Below, piece by piece: positions 13,331 through 22,609 of a stretch of DNA of 28,787 nt (position 1 is its first letter; every line of letters starts with the position of its first letter). Made by a program: the position numbers and the translations under genes. The notes beneath the pieces were generated by a model that was not told the origin of the DNA, ran no database searches, and saw only the letters and a list, made by a program, of their open reading frames with translations. This DNA comes from a virus. The stretch spans positions 1-28,787 of IMG/VR virus record IMGVR_UViG_3300032334_000945; one strand, written 5' to 3'.

Positions 13331-15679
13331 ATGATTAGCACCGTAACCCTTACGTTTGATCTAACATACGTTGATCCACTTACAAATACAGTGGTTCCGC
13401 GAGGCATAGTAACAGATTCAACAAATTACTCAGGACCTGGTGGTATCGGAATTGACCTTAATATCAATCAGGCAAAGGGGGTAGGTGTAATTACTTTTAA
13501 TGGAGATGTAATTGTTGACTTGAATGATCCTTCAAGCAATGATACAACCATGATAAATCTGCAAGATTGGGAGTCTCAGCATTCAGGCGAGACTCCTTAT
13601 TTTGCTTTTAATTTACCATTAGACGTAAACGGAAACGTAGCTAATGGCGTGTACACTTTGCTATATAGACTTCGCTTGACAGGTCTTTGTGATTTCCAGT
13701 CGATTACACTGCCAAGTACTGCTGTTTCTGATAGTTTCCAATTTGCCGGATTTTTAGAAGCTGGAAATAGTTTAACTATGGATCCTAGCGGTGATCCGGT
13801 AGTAATCGTCTCTGTAGGAGAAGTTTCTGGGGGCGAGTTTCCAATTACTCTTTCTGGACTACAGAATGACACAGACAGCTCTTCTTCATTTGATATAACC
13901 AACGTACAATTAAATGGCGTTTACACTTATTCAGGATGTGTTCAATCAGCAGCTGATGTAACATTTTCATATGACTGCGAGGTGGGAACAAATGGCACAT
14001 GGGCGGTAGCAAATTCAACTGTATTAAACGGCCAGACAATTACAAGTCTAAGTGCCGCAATTAACTACCCTGCTTGGACAAGTTTAACCCCGACGTTTAA
14101 CTCTCAGATTATAACGAACACGCTTCCGTATAGCAACAATGTGCTTGCTACTGGAACATTTAGTGTTTCATTGAGTCAAACAATTCAAAAGGTACAGACC
14201 GATGGATTGATTCTTCAATATATATCATCTGGAAGCCAAGAGTTTGTAGTTAGTTGCGCGGGTTCTCTTTGTGGGCTTATCCCTTGCATCGAAAGTCTTC
14301 GTAATGCTCACGCTACAGAACTTCAGCGTAATCGAATTTCTAAGTATCAAGTATTTGTAGATAACGTATTGCTCTACTACACTTTGGCTCAAAATTACCG
14401 TTCTTGTGGTGATATTGAGAACTATCGCAGAACATTAGCTCTTATTGAAGGTCAACTAGACGCTTCTGGATGCGAATGTGGATGCTGCGATCCAGATACT
14501 TATCAGTGGGTAAACAATAACGCTGCGTCTACAATTGATACACTTATCAATGCAATTCAGTTTAGACTTTTTAATGCCGATCCTGTAGGTCCGGGATCTC
14601 CATTGTCAACTAATGACGTAACACAAGGAGTCCAGGTAGGAGCATTGTGGGAAAATGTAGAGACTCAAGTAATATACATCTGCTTGACTAATGGTCAGGG
14701 TACTGCTACTTGGGAAGAATATTATGGCCCAGGTCAAATTCCAACGGCGTCTGAAATTCCGGCAACTCCAAGTGCTATTTTAACATCTGGGTTTGTTCAG
14801 GGACAATTAGACCAAGTGGACGCCCTTGCCGTGTTTGATGGTATTAATGGACTGAACAAGGTTGGCAATGACGTTAGACTGGGTGGTACGCTTGATGGTG
14901 TTACTTTAATAGATGTTGACGGAAATGATTTTATTATACAGAGCGATGACACTTCATTAGAAGTTATTGCCACAGCTGGAGTTCCACTACTTTGTAATGT
15001 AAATCAAAACTCATCAGCTTTGGGAACGAATCTCGTTCTTCAAACGCTAAACAGCTCTGGCGTAGGAGCCAATGGAATAGGTTCTTCAATACAATTCTCA
15101 GCAGCAACAGCATCGGGATCAGCGGCCCCAACGTCTAATATTAAAAGTACGTGGGTTAACGCAACCACACAAAGTTCTAATTTACAAATAACCACAAAAA
15201 ATTCTGGAGTAGAAAATCCAGCGATTACCTTAAACTTTGATGGTTCTGTAACACTGAATGAATATGGCCAAACTCCGGCAGCCTTCTCTGGCGCCCCACA
15301 ATATCTTCTTGGTGTAGATAATAACGGGTTAGTTACGGAAACCGTTTCTGCTATTTATAGTATGGCGGTAATTCGAATTACTCAATCCGGATCAGGCGCT
15401 CCAACCCTTGTTCAGACTGTCTATAATAACACTGGAGCTACGTTTTCATTCCAATATGGAGGCGTTGGTCAGTATAGATTGTCGTTGGGGTCTTTGATTA
15501 ATGATTTAAAGACATCAGTTGTAATCAACAATGGTAATGCTGGGTCGCGAGTTGGTTTTGTTTATGCTGAACCTGTTTCCGCTGGATATGTTGCCATAAG
15601 AACTTATGACTACGACACAGCCACATTGCAAGATGGTATTTTGAATAATGCTACTGTTGAAATCAAGATATTTGCATAA
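13331..15679 (+). CDS. Large beta-rich virion protein with cysteine cluster (candidate fibre or head-fibre protein)
   Basis: 782 aa. Residues 1-300 are Ser/Thr/Asn-rich beta repeats like Ig-type modules (LDVNGNVANGVYTLLYRLRL; GVYTYSGCVQ). Residues 309-386 hold eight cysteines: 309, 314, 319, 359, 381, 383, 385 and 386, ending CECGCC, around a helical pair (AHATELQRNRISKYQVF). Residues about 470-782 resemble trimeric fibre shafts and tips (SGFVQGQLDQVDALAVFDG; GVDNNGLVTETVSA; a beta-rich C-terminus ending VEIKIFA). Such proteins usually recognise or adhere to host surfaces. It lies early, between head and connector genes, so a head fibre or decoration role is also possible. The stop TAA overlaps the next ATG by one base. 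Confidence 0.6.
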   Translation: MISTVTLTFDLTYVDPLTNTVVPRGIVTDSTNYSGPGGIGIDLNINQAKGVGVITFNGDVIVDLNDPSSNDTTMINLQDWESQHSGETPYFAFNLPLDVNGNVANGVYTLLYRLRLTGLCDFQSITLPSTAVSDSFQFAGFLEAGNSLTMDPSGDPVVIVSVGEVSGGEFPITLSGLQNDTDSSSSFDITNVQLNGVYTYSGCVQSAADVTFSYDCEVGTNGTWAVANSTVLNGQTITSLSAAINYPAWTSLTPTFNSQIITNTLPYSNNVLATGTFSVSLSQTIQKVQTDGLILQYISSGSQEFVVSCAGSLCGLIPCIESLRNAHATELQRNRISKYQVFVDNVLLYYTLAQNYRSCGDIENYRRTLALIEGQLDASGCECGCCDPDTYQWVNNNAASTIDTLINAIQFRLFNADPVGPGSPLSTNDVTQGVQVGALWENVETQVIYICLTNGQGTATWEEYYGPGQIPTASEIPATPSAILTSGFVQGQLDQVDALAVFDGINGLNKVGNDVRLGGTLDGVTLIDVDGNDFIIQSDDTSLEVIATAGVPLLCNVNQNSSALGTNLVLQTLNSSGVGANGIGSSIQFSAATASGSAAPTSNIKSTWVNATTQSSNLQITTKNSGVENPAITLNFDGSVTLNEYGQTPAAFSGAPQYLLGVDNNGLVTETVSAIYSMAVIRITQSGSGAPTLVQTVYNNTGATFSFQYGGVGQYRLSLGSLINDLKTSVVINNGNAGSRVGFVYAEPVSAGYVAIRTYDYDTATLQDGILNNATVEIKIFA

Positions 15680-16428
15680 TGACCACTAACCTTGGCCAAA
15701 TATATAGCGACCTTCTCTTCAGGGCCGGAAAGGACCTGAGGGGTGGCTATATTACGCCCGATACTTTTAACAAGGCTATTAACGCAGTGAATCAGAGATA
15801 TCTGAACACGCTTGTAGATAACTTTGAAAAGAATCGCGAGGTTACAAGTGACTTGCAGACGTTCATTAAGACATTGGGTTCACCTCAATATCCAGCCCTT
15901 GCATTCACCCCCGTGCTGCAAGGACGCCCCGAACGTGGTGGTTACGCTACAATCCCTGCTGATCTTTGGTATCAAGCAAATTCAAGTTATCTTGAAGTTT
16001 TGAACGTAAACTGCGGATACGAAACCAATTATCGTAGTGTAGAGTTTGTTAGTCAACATGAGTTCGACGCTAAAATGCGTAACTCAATTACAAGTCCCGT
16101 AGACAATCCTCAGGAAAATGATCCTGTAATTGTTACAAGAAACGACAAATATTACATCTACCCGTACATCACGCGGATTACGTTTACATACATAAGAACT
16201 CCTGAAGTTCCTTACTTTGACTACGATATTATTAACGGAATTCCCGTATATTTACCACCGGGAGAAGTTCATACAACGGGACCAAATACTGGAGACCCAA
16301 GTTTGAGCGTTGAATTTGAATACCCCGAAAGCTGTGTTGACCATTTGATTGAGATGATCAAGACCTATGTTGGAATTGGAAACCAAGATCAGTGGGATAT
16401 TCAGACTCAAATGCCAAGTAAAGTATGA
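15679..16428 (+). CDS. Head-tail connector / ring-type protein
   Basis: 249 aa, first of three overlapping genes of similar style. N-terminal helix pair (MTTNLGQIYSDLLFRAGKDL; FNKAINAVNQRYLNTLVDNF), then beta-rich middle (YYIYPYITRITFTYIRTPEV) and a helical end (SCVDHLIEMIKTYVGIG). The plan of a helical start, beta core and C-terminal helix is typical of head-completion or tail-tube adaptor proteins of podoviruses. The identification is by context and shape only. Coupled upstream by TAATG and downstream by ATGA. Confidence 0.6.
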   Translation: MTTNLGQIYSDLLFRAGKDLRGGYITPDTFNKAINAVNQRYLNTLVDNFEKNREVTSDLQTFIKTLGSPQYPALAFTPVLQGRPERGGYATIPADLWYQANSSYLEVLNVNCGYETNYRSVEFVSQHEFDAKMRNSITSPVDNPQENDPVIVTRNDKYYIYPYITRITFTYIRTPEVPYFDYDIINGIPVYLPPGEVHTTGPNTGDPSLSVEFEYPESCVDHLIEMIKTYVGIGNQDQWDIQTQMPSKV

Positions 16429-17024
16429 TCACGAAACGTCAAGCCATTGAATTAATACAACACAGGTTGACCGGGGGCGATGTCCCTGAGGACTTGCGCC
16501 GTTTGTATCCTCGTTCGATTATTTCTCGTGTACTTAACTTAGCCCTTGCCGACATTGTATCACGCAATCCCTATGAGGCAAGTGACATGGCGGTTCCCTA
16601 TACCTTCACTCCCGCTACTGACGCCAATGGTTACTATGTAACTCTCAGTCCACAGCCAATTGCGGGGACTATGGCAATCTTTAGTGTAGAAGACCAATCA
16701 ACTGGGGATAATGGTTACATTGTTCAAAGCAAGGCAGAGGCTACGGCCATAAATATACTGCGTGGAGGAAACAACTCAGCGGCCATCCTTTTTAAGGATA
16801 AGTTGCGTTTCAATAGGAAGCCAGAGGGTGATGTTACGGTTACAATGGTTCCCAACGTATATCAAATGGCTGATGACGATGTTTTGATTATCCCTAGCGA
16901 CGAAACAGGGAAGGGTGAAACAATGCTGTTCCAGGCGTGTATGCAATTGCTTTCAACCCAAGGATTCCAAGACGACTTGAATAATGATGGTATTGACGCT
17001 CAATCACAAAGGACTCAAGGATGA
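16425..17024 (+). CDS. Connector / adaptor-type structural protein
   Basis: 199 aa. It starts MITKRQAIELIQHRLTGGDV with a helical domain and RVLNLALADIV, then a beta-rich region (NGYYVTLSPQPIAGTMAIFS; RKPEGDVTVTMVP) and the helix GETMLFQACMQLL. It is shorter than its two neighbours but has the same helix-beta-helix layout, so all three may be stacked ring components between portal and tail. No specific family was recognised. ATGA overlaps at both ends indicate strict translational coupling. Confidence 0.6.
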   Translation: MITKRQAIELIQHRLTGGDVPEDLRRLYPRSIISRVLNLALADIVSRNPYEASDMAVPYTFTPATDANGYYVTLSPQPIAGTMAIFSVEDQSTGDNGYIVQSKAEATAINILRGGNNSAAILFKDKLRFNRKPEGDVTVTMVPNVYQMADDDVLIIPSDETGKGETMLFQACMQLLSTQGFQDDLNNDGIDAQSQRTQG

Positions 17025-17752
17025 CAATAAAGAATATAAAATATATCGCAACGTCCGCGTTATACCGCTTGGGCAAGAACCCAGTTGGTCGTGAACTTAC
17101 TTGGATGACTCAGGTGGCCATTGACTATTTAAGTGAGAAGAGTCCGCTTGATGGTAACGTATCACTTAAAACTATAAATGGAAGTATTGATACTGGCGCT
17201 CGCGTTTTTACTATGCCATCAGATTGCATTAGGATATCAAAGGTGGGATTGAGATCTGGTAGAAGGGTTTATACCTTAACTCCTGATAATACTCTTGCAT
17301 ATCCAGAAGAGTTTTTTATGTGCGAAAGTGATTCATCGGATCCAGTGGTATTGGATGGTTTTTTCCCATTTGGTTATTTTGGTTATTTCTACAATATGCC
17401 AAACTATACCATTGGCGGTGGACGCAATGAGAACTACTACCGTATCGATGGCAACAACATTATTTTCGATCACAATATTCCAGACGGGCAATTGGTAATC
17501 GAATACTTTTCCAATGGCGCGGAAGTCAATGAAAACACAATGATTGATACGGCTTATGCCGAGCCATTCCGTTTATACTTGATGAGCGAATACTGCTTGC
17601 ATAAAGGCGGAAGTGAAGACAAGGCTAAGTATAAAGAATTGCAGATGCAGTACGAGGCTGCACAGTGGAGCGCCAACCTTTTGGTTAAGGCTCCTCGCTT
17701 GAGTGAGATGATTGACGCACTTGCACAAAGTTCAGAATTTAACTTAGGATAA
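17021..17752 (+). CDS. Tail tubular / ring-type protein
   Basis: 243 aa. N-terminal helices (YIATSALYRLGKNP; TQVAIDYLSEK), beta strands TGARVFTMPSDCIRISKVGL and QLVIEYFSNGAEV, and a helical end (FRLYLMSEYCLHKGG; AKYKELQMQYEAAQWSAN). The PSDCIRISKVGL stretch resembles the 'P-x-D-hydrophobic' strand seen in podovirus tail tubular A/gp4-like adaptors. The C-terminal helix-rich region fits packing under the portal. The assignment is by pattern. Its TAA shares a base with the ATG of the following 1456-aa gene. Confidence 0.6.
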   Translation: MTIKNIKYIATSALYRLGKNPVGRELTWMTQVAIDYLSEKSPLDGNVSLKTINGSIDTGARVFTMPSDCIRISKVGLRSGRRVYTLTPDNTLAYPEEFFMCESDSSDPVVLDGFFPFGYFGYFYNMPNYTIGGGRNENYYRIDGNNIIFDHNIPDGQLVIEYFSNGAEVNENTMIDTAYAEPFRLYLMSEYCLHKGGSEDKAKYKELQMQYEAAQWSANLLVKAPRLSEMIDALAQSSEFNLG

Positions 17753-20700
17753 TGGAGTTTAACGAGGTCATAGTTTTTGAAGGCGGAATAAACACCGACG
17801 ACACGCCACAGGCAGTCCCCAAGGGGGATTACCGCGATTTCTCGTATTGCCGATTAGGATACAATGCGGGTAATGCCATGGCGGTTACAACTTCAAATGG
17901 AACTATCGTTATTCCCAATCTTGACATAGCCATCCAAGATCAAATACTTGGCGCTACTCAGTGGCAAAAAAGAAATTCAATCGTTTACTTTGTTTACAAG
18001 GCGGATTTGAATCACCAGATTTGGGTGTATGACATTACAAATCAAACGCATACTGTTGCGCTTGAGTCACCTGAATTAAACTTTAGCCGCGATTGGCCAG
18101 TTTATCACGCCAACGTAATTGATGATATTTTGAAGTGGACTGACGGTCGTTGGGACCCACAGATGTATGAGTCAGATGGAACCCGTCTGTTCAATCCTCC
18201 ATATCAAATCAACCTTGCAAAGGCGCTTGAATCGCCCAGCCCGAACGGGTACTACACGCTAGTTGATCTGCAAACAATAGACGCCATTAAGTGGCCTTTA
18301 GATCCTCCGCGAGTTAGTTATTTCACTGACCCCAACAGGAATGACAACAAGCTCAGAAATAAACTTTTTAAGTTTATCATTCAGCCTATCTATGAAAATG
18401 GTGAGATAGGTGTTTGGTCAATGTATTCAAACTTGGATTTGCCAGAGCAGTCAGAGCTTGTAAGCGGAACCAATTGGATGTTCCCAAATAATAGTAATGG
18501 TATAAATATTCAATTTTATACCGAAGGTAAGATTGTCCGCAAGTTCAATCTGGCCGTACAGCAATTTGATAAAGATGCTTTTGGTACGGAGCCTCCATTT
18601 GCGGTTTTTCTTCAACTAGATAAAGACCAAGACAATATACAGGACGACGTGTATCACACGATTCAGTTCTATGGTTTATCTGCTACCGCTCCTGCTACAG
18701 ATGTATTTAAAAACTACGATAGACTCCCAATCACATCGTATTGTCAAGAATATCTTCCAACGAATCAAATTGTCTATACCAACTTTCGCGAAGGTTACGA
18801 CAAACCTTCTGAGACATACGAACAACTTGATGTTCAAGTAGACTATGAGTTAAGCGAAATAGTTTGGAATCCAATCGGTGGCCAAGCATTAGTTTTCGAA
18901 CCAAACGGCACGTTCGGGTCTCCCACATATCAAACTTGGCTTTACTTTGATTATATATGGAATTTTGATAATATAGGTACAGCATTCGCATTTTCTCCAA
19001 ATACTACATATAGCATTAACCTGCCCGGATATGGAAACTTTTCTTATACCATATCTTATCAGGATATTCAAAATGCTTTAGTGCTTCCAACCGTATCGGA
19101 TCAAAACTTATATATGTGGGAAAATATAGGAGATAATTTCAGTATACAACTCGGCATCCCGCTTGGAAGTATAGTCCCTGTTGCTGATCCTCCAAATAAT
19201 TATTATGTTTACACTTGGGGTTCTGGACCCTTTGCGCCTCACAGCACTGTTTTAGATTTAACTACGATAACATCGTACACGCAAAAAACAACAGGCGCAA
19301 CACCTTCTTTGAAAGCCGGGGCGACGCATGAATTTGGAATAGTGTATGGAGATAGGGCGTATAGGGATAGTACTGTTTACACGGTGGATTCTATGAATCT
19401 TTTTGTTCCTTGGTTTTACGATATAGATAGATCCGCTTTTAATAATCCAGACAATCCTTTTACTATAACTCCAAAATTTACTATAGATCACATACCGCCT
19501 ATTTGGGCTACAAAATATTGGATAGTATCAAAGCCGGCAACTACAATACAAAGTTTTGGACAATACACAACGAATATAACGCAAACTACTCCAGGCACTT
19601 ATGTTTCATCAATAGTACTAGATAACGTTACCAATAATAGGTATATCATATACCTTGATGATTACTATGAGAAAAAGAATATTGGAGCTAAAATAAATCA
19701 TGAAATAAAAGTCGGGGACAAGGTTAGATTTATAAGACGACGCGCTGACGTAGCCGCTGATAACGCTTCAGAGGTTGCGTACTTACCATACCTTGAACTT
19801 GACGTTATTGATTACGATCCGGTGGGTGGTCCAGGACAAAGAAGGGCTGTATATGTAAACATATTTGATACAAGTCAAATAGAGTTTTTCTTTAGCAGCG
19901 TTCAAAATCAGCTTTTTGGCCAACTTATTGAAATTTACACACCTCAACCATCAGTTGATGACACTGGGAATATTTTTGTATCCACATGGAAAGATGTAAG
20001 TGAGGCTATTGAAATAAGAAATCCTCACAAAAGTGGTCGATCACATGGAGCGCCTCCTAAGTATTATTTGAACGTTGGAATACCTCCAGGATTATTTGCG
20101 ATTGCTATCTACATAAGTGGTGATTATACATTTTTAGACGGGACAAACCAAGACATAACAGTTCATTATGACGATGGAAGTGCGGACTTCCCTATAGGAG
20201 TTAGTGTAAACGTTATCAAATACAACCCATCATCTAACATTACAACGCTTACACTGTCTGGAGTGACTCCAGATAGTTCAATGTCTTACATAACAATCGA
20301 TAACCAATATCAGGTTGTAAATAATTTATCCTCTGTTAGTCCGGCTGAATTTTCTCTTAATTATGGGGATGTATATATAAGACAAAGAAATTATGGGACA
20401 GGACTAGCTCCCCCATCCCAAGTTTATTACTATTACATAGAAGATTCTAGTTATTCAGATTATTGGATAAGTGATGTTCACAACACGGGTCGCACAAGGG
20501 TTGAAGACCAAAACGCAAAGATGACCCATCGTCAGGCGACGGCTATTCACTCTGATTCTTTTATTTTTGGAACCCAGGTAAACGGCTTGTCTTCATTTGC
20601 ACTTGACAACACCAATATTGAGGACATGAATCCAACGTTTGGAGGTGTTGTTAGAGCTTATATGTCTGGGCGCGAGGGTAAGACTCTTAAATGTCTTCAA

Positions 20701-22122
20701 CCAAAGAAGGAGAACTCAATTTATATTCAATTCTATCCCAATGAAGTTGGATCAGACTCGACGGTTCGTGTATCGAATAGGACGTTTGCCTCGTGGTTTG
20801 ATTACAAGAGTCTTTTGGGCTGTTCTAATTCTGGTGCTACAGCTATTTTGCCTAATGGCTCTACAATGTATTTTGACAATAACACAGGGGTGTTTGTATA
20901 TTCGGGATCAAACGGCCAAATTCAAGTAAGTGAAATAGATCCAGATAGCGGAAAGGACTATAAGTTCAGAACCAAAACAAAGGCTTTGGCAAAGGCTTAC
21001 AACGAAAGTTCCAATCCAATGGTTCGTACATACGTAAATGAATCCGTTGGAGAGGTAGGTTTTGCTTTTAGATTTGACGTCCCCTATACCGGCGCGGCCT
21101 ATGGAGCGTTTAATCCTCCAATAGTTGATACTGAATATTTCAGAATCAATGGAGATGTAGAATATCTGTACGGTTACAGCATCGTAATCACTTTCCCTCC
21201 ACCTGAAGAAGGAAGTGGCAACGTTTATCAAGGAGTAATTAATTATGTTCAATACGATCCCATACTTGATTACACTTTGATAGGTATTGAAGATGTATTA
21301 CCAAGCCCAGATGATTTTAACGTAGAAGGATATTATTTTACTACAAGCGGGTTGAGCTATGACCACGTGGTGTTTGACTACGTTAATATGAGATGGAGGT
21401 CAACCTATGATTATAACTTTAAACAGTTCTGCAACTTTGGGCAAACACTTGTGGGATGGGGCTTAAATAATCAAATGTATCTCCACAATCAGCCCGGAAG
21501 CTGGGAGTTTCATGGTCAGCCATTCATTCAGAAGATTTCTTTTGTATCAAACGAAAATCCGTTGATGCTTAAAAGGTATCAGGATATAACTTTGGTTTCT
21601 GATGATACGTTTTCAATTGAGGCTTATTCAGAGTCAAACAAAAGTTATCCGCTTGGAATGAAGACGTCAATGCCAACAAATATTGTAAACATATACGAAG
21701 GATATGGCAAGACGTACTATAGGAAAAACTTATATGACCCTAGATTTTTTAATACAGGAACATCAACCGTAAGTAATTACGAACCAATTACTTATCCTGT
21801 AAATGGATGGCTTGTTCCCGGTGACCAGCAGTTTTTGAATAATGAAAATATAACCATAATTCAAAACGATGGCAGCATATTTTCAGGTAGGGTTGTGTCT
21901 GCGGTATACGACACAGTAAATGACAATACTTTGATTGAGCTTTTCAATCAAGGGCCTGGCACTTATGGTGTAACTGGATACTGGTACAATAGCGATAGAG
22001 CGATGTTGAACGGTGAAGATATCAGGGCAAATGCTTTAACCCATAATCTTTACTTTGATCCGTCACTGGCAAATCAGTCATCTGTTCTTTTCTCAGTTGG
22101 AATAAAGGGCATTTTATCTTAA
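17752..22122 (+). CDS. Large tail stabilisation / tail hub-like protein
   Basis: 1456 aa. It begins MEFNEVIVFEGGINTDDTPQ followed by PKGDYRDFSYCRLGYNAGNA. This GG-x-N-TDD ... PKGDYRD opening is like the N-terminus of the P22 gp10-type tail stabilisation proteins of crAss-like phages. The rest is almost entirely beta strand with high Tyr/Asn/Asp/Gly, as expected of a multidomain tail hub built of repeated beta-propeller or barrel modules. A FRTKTKALAKAYNESSNP region (about 1070) and a receptor-like C-terminus (GVTGYWYNSDRAMLNGE) follow. It probably plugs and extends the tail tube and may carry the tail fibres. The last bases of the gene contain the promoter for the next gene. Confidence 0.7.
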   Translation: MEFNEVIVFEGGINTDDTPQAVPKGDYRDFSYCRLGYNAGNAMAVTTSNGTIVIPNLDIAIQDQILGATQWQKRNSIVYFVYKADLNHQIWVYDITNQTHTVALESPELNFSRDWPVYHANVIDDILKWTDGRWDPQMYESDGTRLFNPPYQINLAKALESPSPNGYYTLVDLQTIDAIKWPLDPPRVSYFTDPNRNDNKLRNKLFKFIIQPIYENGEIGVWSMYSNLDLPEQSELVSGTNWMFPNNSNGINIQFYTEGKIVRKFNLAVQQFDKDAFGTEPPFAVFLQLDKDQDNIQDDVYHTIQFYGLSATAPATDVFKNYDRLPITSYCQEYLPTNQIVYTNFREGYDKPSETYEQLDVQVDYELSEIVWNPIGGQALVFEPNGTFGSPTYQTWLYFDYIWNFDNIGTAFAFSPNTTYSINLPGYGNFSYTISYQDIQNALVLPTVSDQNLYMWENIGDNFSIQLGIPLGSIVPVADPPNNYYVYTWGSGPFAPHSTVLDLTTITSYTQKTTGATPSLKAGATHEFGIVYGDRAYRDSTVYTVDSMNLFVPWFYDIDRSAFNNPDNPFTITPKFTIDHIPPIWATKYWIVSKPATTIQSFGQYTTNITQTTPGTYVSSIVLDNVTNNRYIIYLDDYYEKKNIGAKINHEIKVGDKVRFIRRRADVAADNASEVAYLPYLELDVIDYDPVGGPGQRRAVYVNIFDTSQIEFFFSSVQNQLFGQLIEIYTPQPSVDDTGNIFVSTWKDVSEAIEIRNPHKSGRSHGAPPKYYLNVGIPPGLFAIAIYISGDYTFLDGTNQDITVHYDDGSADFPIGVSVNVIKYNPSSNITTLTLSGVTPDSSMSYITIDNQYQVVNNLSSVSPAEFSLNYGDVYIRQRNYGTGLAPPSQVYYYYIEDSSYSDYWISDVHNTGRTRVEDQNAKMTHRQATAIHSDSFIFGTQVNGLSSFALDNTNIEDMNPTFGGVVRAYMSGREGKTLKCLQPKKENSIYIQFYPNEVGSDSTVRVSNRTFASWFDYKSLLGCSNSGATAILPNGSTMYFDNNTGVFVYSGSNGQIQVSEIDPDSGKDYKFRTKTKALAKAYNESSNPMVRTYVNESVGEVGFAFRFDVPYTGAAYGAFNPPIVDTEYFRINGDVEYLYGYSIVITFPPPEEGSGNVYQGVINYVQYDPILDYTLIGIEDVLPSPDDFNVEGYYFTTSGLSYDHVVFDYVNMRWRSTYDYNFKQFCNFGQTLVGWGLNNQMYLHNQPGSWEFHGQPFIQKISFVSNENPLMLKRYQDITLVSDDTFSIEAYSESNKSYPLGMKTSMPTNIVNIYEGYGKTYYRKNLYDPRFFNTGTSTVSNYEPITYPVNGWLVPGDQQFLNNENITIIQNDGSIFSGRVVSAVYDTVNDNTLIELFNQGPGTYGVTGYWYNSDRAMLNGEDIRANALTHNLYFDPSLANQSSVLFSVGIKGILS

Positions 22123-22127
22123 ATTTG
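22097..22127 (+). promoter_or_regulatory. Leaderless promoter before the acetyltransferase-like gene
   Basis: TTG (22097-22099), a 20-nt spacer, TAAATTTG (22120-22127), five bases (CCACT), then ATG at 22133. The segment TTAAATTTGCCACTATG is nearly identical to TTAAATTTGCACTATG at the leftward promoter (2611-2618). It overlaps the end of the 1456-aa gene, so the ejection-protein genes may have their own start of transcription. Confidence 0.65.
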
Positions 22128-22132
22128 CCACT

Positions 22133-22609
22133 ATGGACAAAATCTCTTATGAGGCTATAAAGTTAGCCTTTGTTGGAGACTCAGAAATACAATACAATTG
22201 CGATCCCGATAATCCGGACAAGTCTGAAATTGGAATTGTAGACGACGTGTATAAAAAGTTGATTGAGTATGAGGATTTGTTCATTGGTAATTTTGTTGTA
22301 TTGAATGATGGCGGGAAGGATGTTGGGTTTATATATTGTTTGCCAAATCTTCTTGTTAGTTTTGGAGTGAACAAATTACATAGGACTAAGGAGTTTTTGC
22401 CGAAAGTTTTTGAAACCATACAGAAGGTTGCGGGGGATGAATTTGAAGTTTATATGTGGAGCAGAAACAAAAGGGCGATTAAGTGGTTGAAAAGATGTGG
22501 GATGCAAGAACAGTATTTTGAAAACAAAGAAATTAAAAAATTAAGATACAATGCCAGTTACAATAGGCTTAATAGCGGCAGGGGGATCGGCACTTTATCA
22601 GGGGATTAA
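22133..22609 (+). CDS. GNAT-type acetyltransferase-like protein
   Basis: 158 aa. Central strands IGNFVVLNDGGKDVGFIYCL, then SFGVNKLHRTKEFLPKVFET and the closing RNKRAIKWLKRCGM, match the layout of GNAT-fold phage proteins: a strand before the acetyl-CoA site, a helix, and a final 'N-x-R-A-x-x-x-x-x-x-x-G' motif. Related proteins sit among internal virion genes in many podoviruses (for example the T7 gp13 region), where their role in assembly is not well understood. The canonical acetyl-CoA loop (Q/R-x-x-G-x-G/A) is not obvious, so catalysis is uncertain. A promoter precedes the ATG. The 3' end overlaps the next gene by 59 nt, unusually long for this phage. Confidence 0.65.
   Translation: MDKISYEAIKLAFVGDSEIQYNCDPDNPDKSEIGIVDDVYKKLIEYEDLFIGNFVVLNDGGKDVGFIYCLPNLLVSFGVNKLHRTKEFLPKVFETIQKVAGDEFEVYMWSRNKRAIKWLKRCGMQEQYFENKEIKKLRYNASYNRLNSGRGIGTLSGD

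Noticed and set aside
15660-15681. ATATTTGCATAATG before the gene at 15679, similar to the leaderless promoter
   Set aside because: The TA of TAnnTTTG is missing, no TTG is at the right distance, and the bases are coding sequence of the preceding gene with a TAATG overlap.
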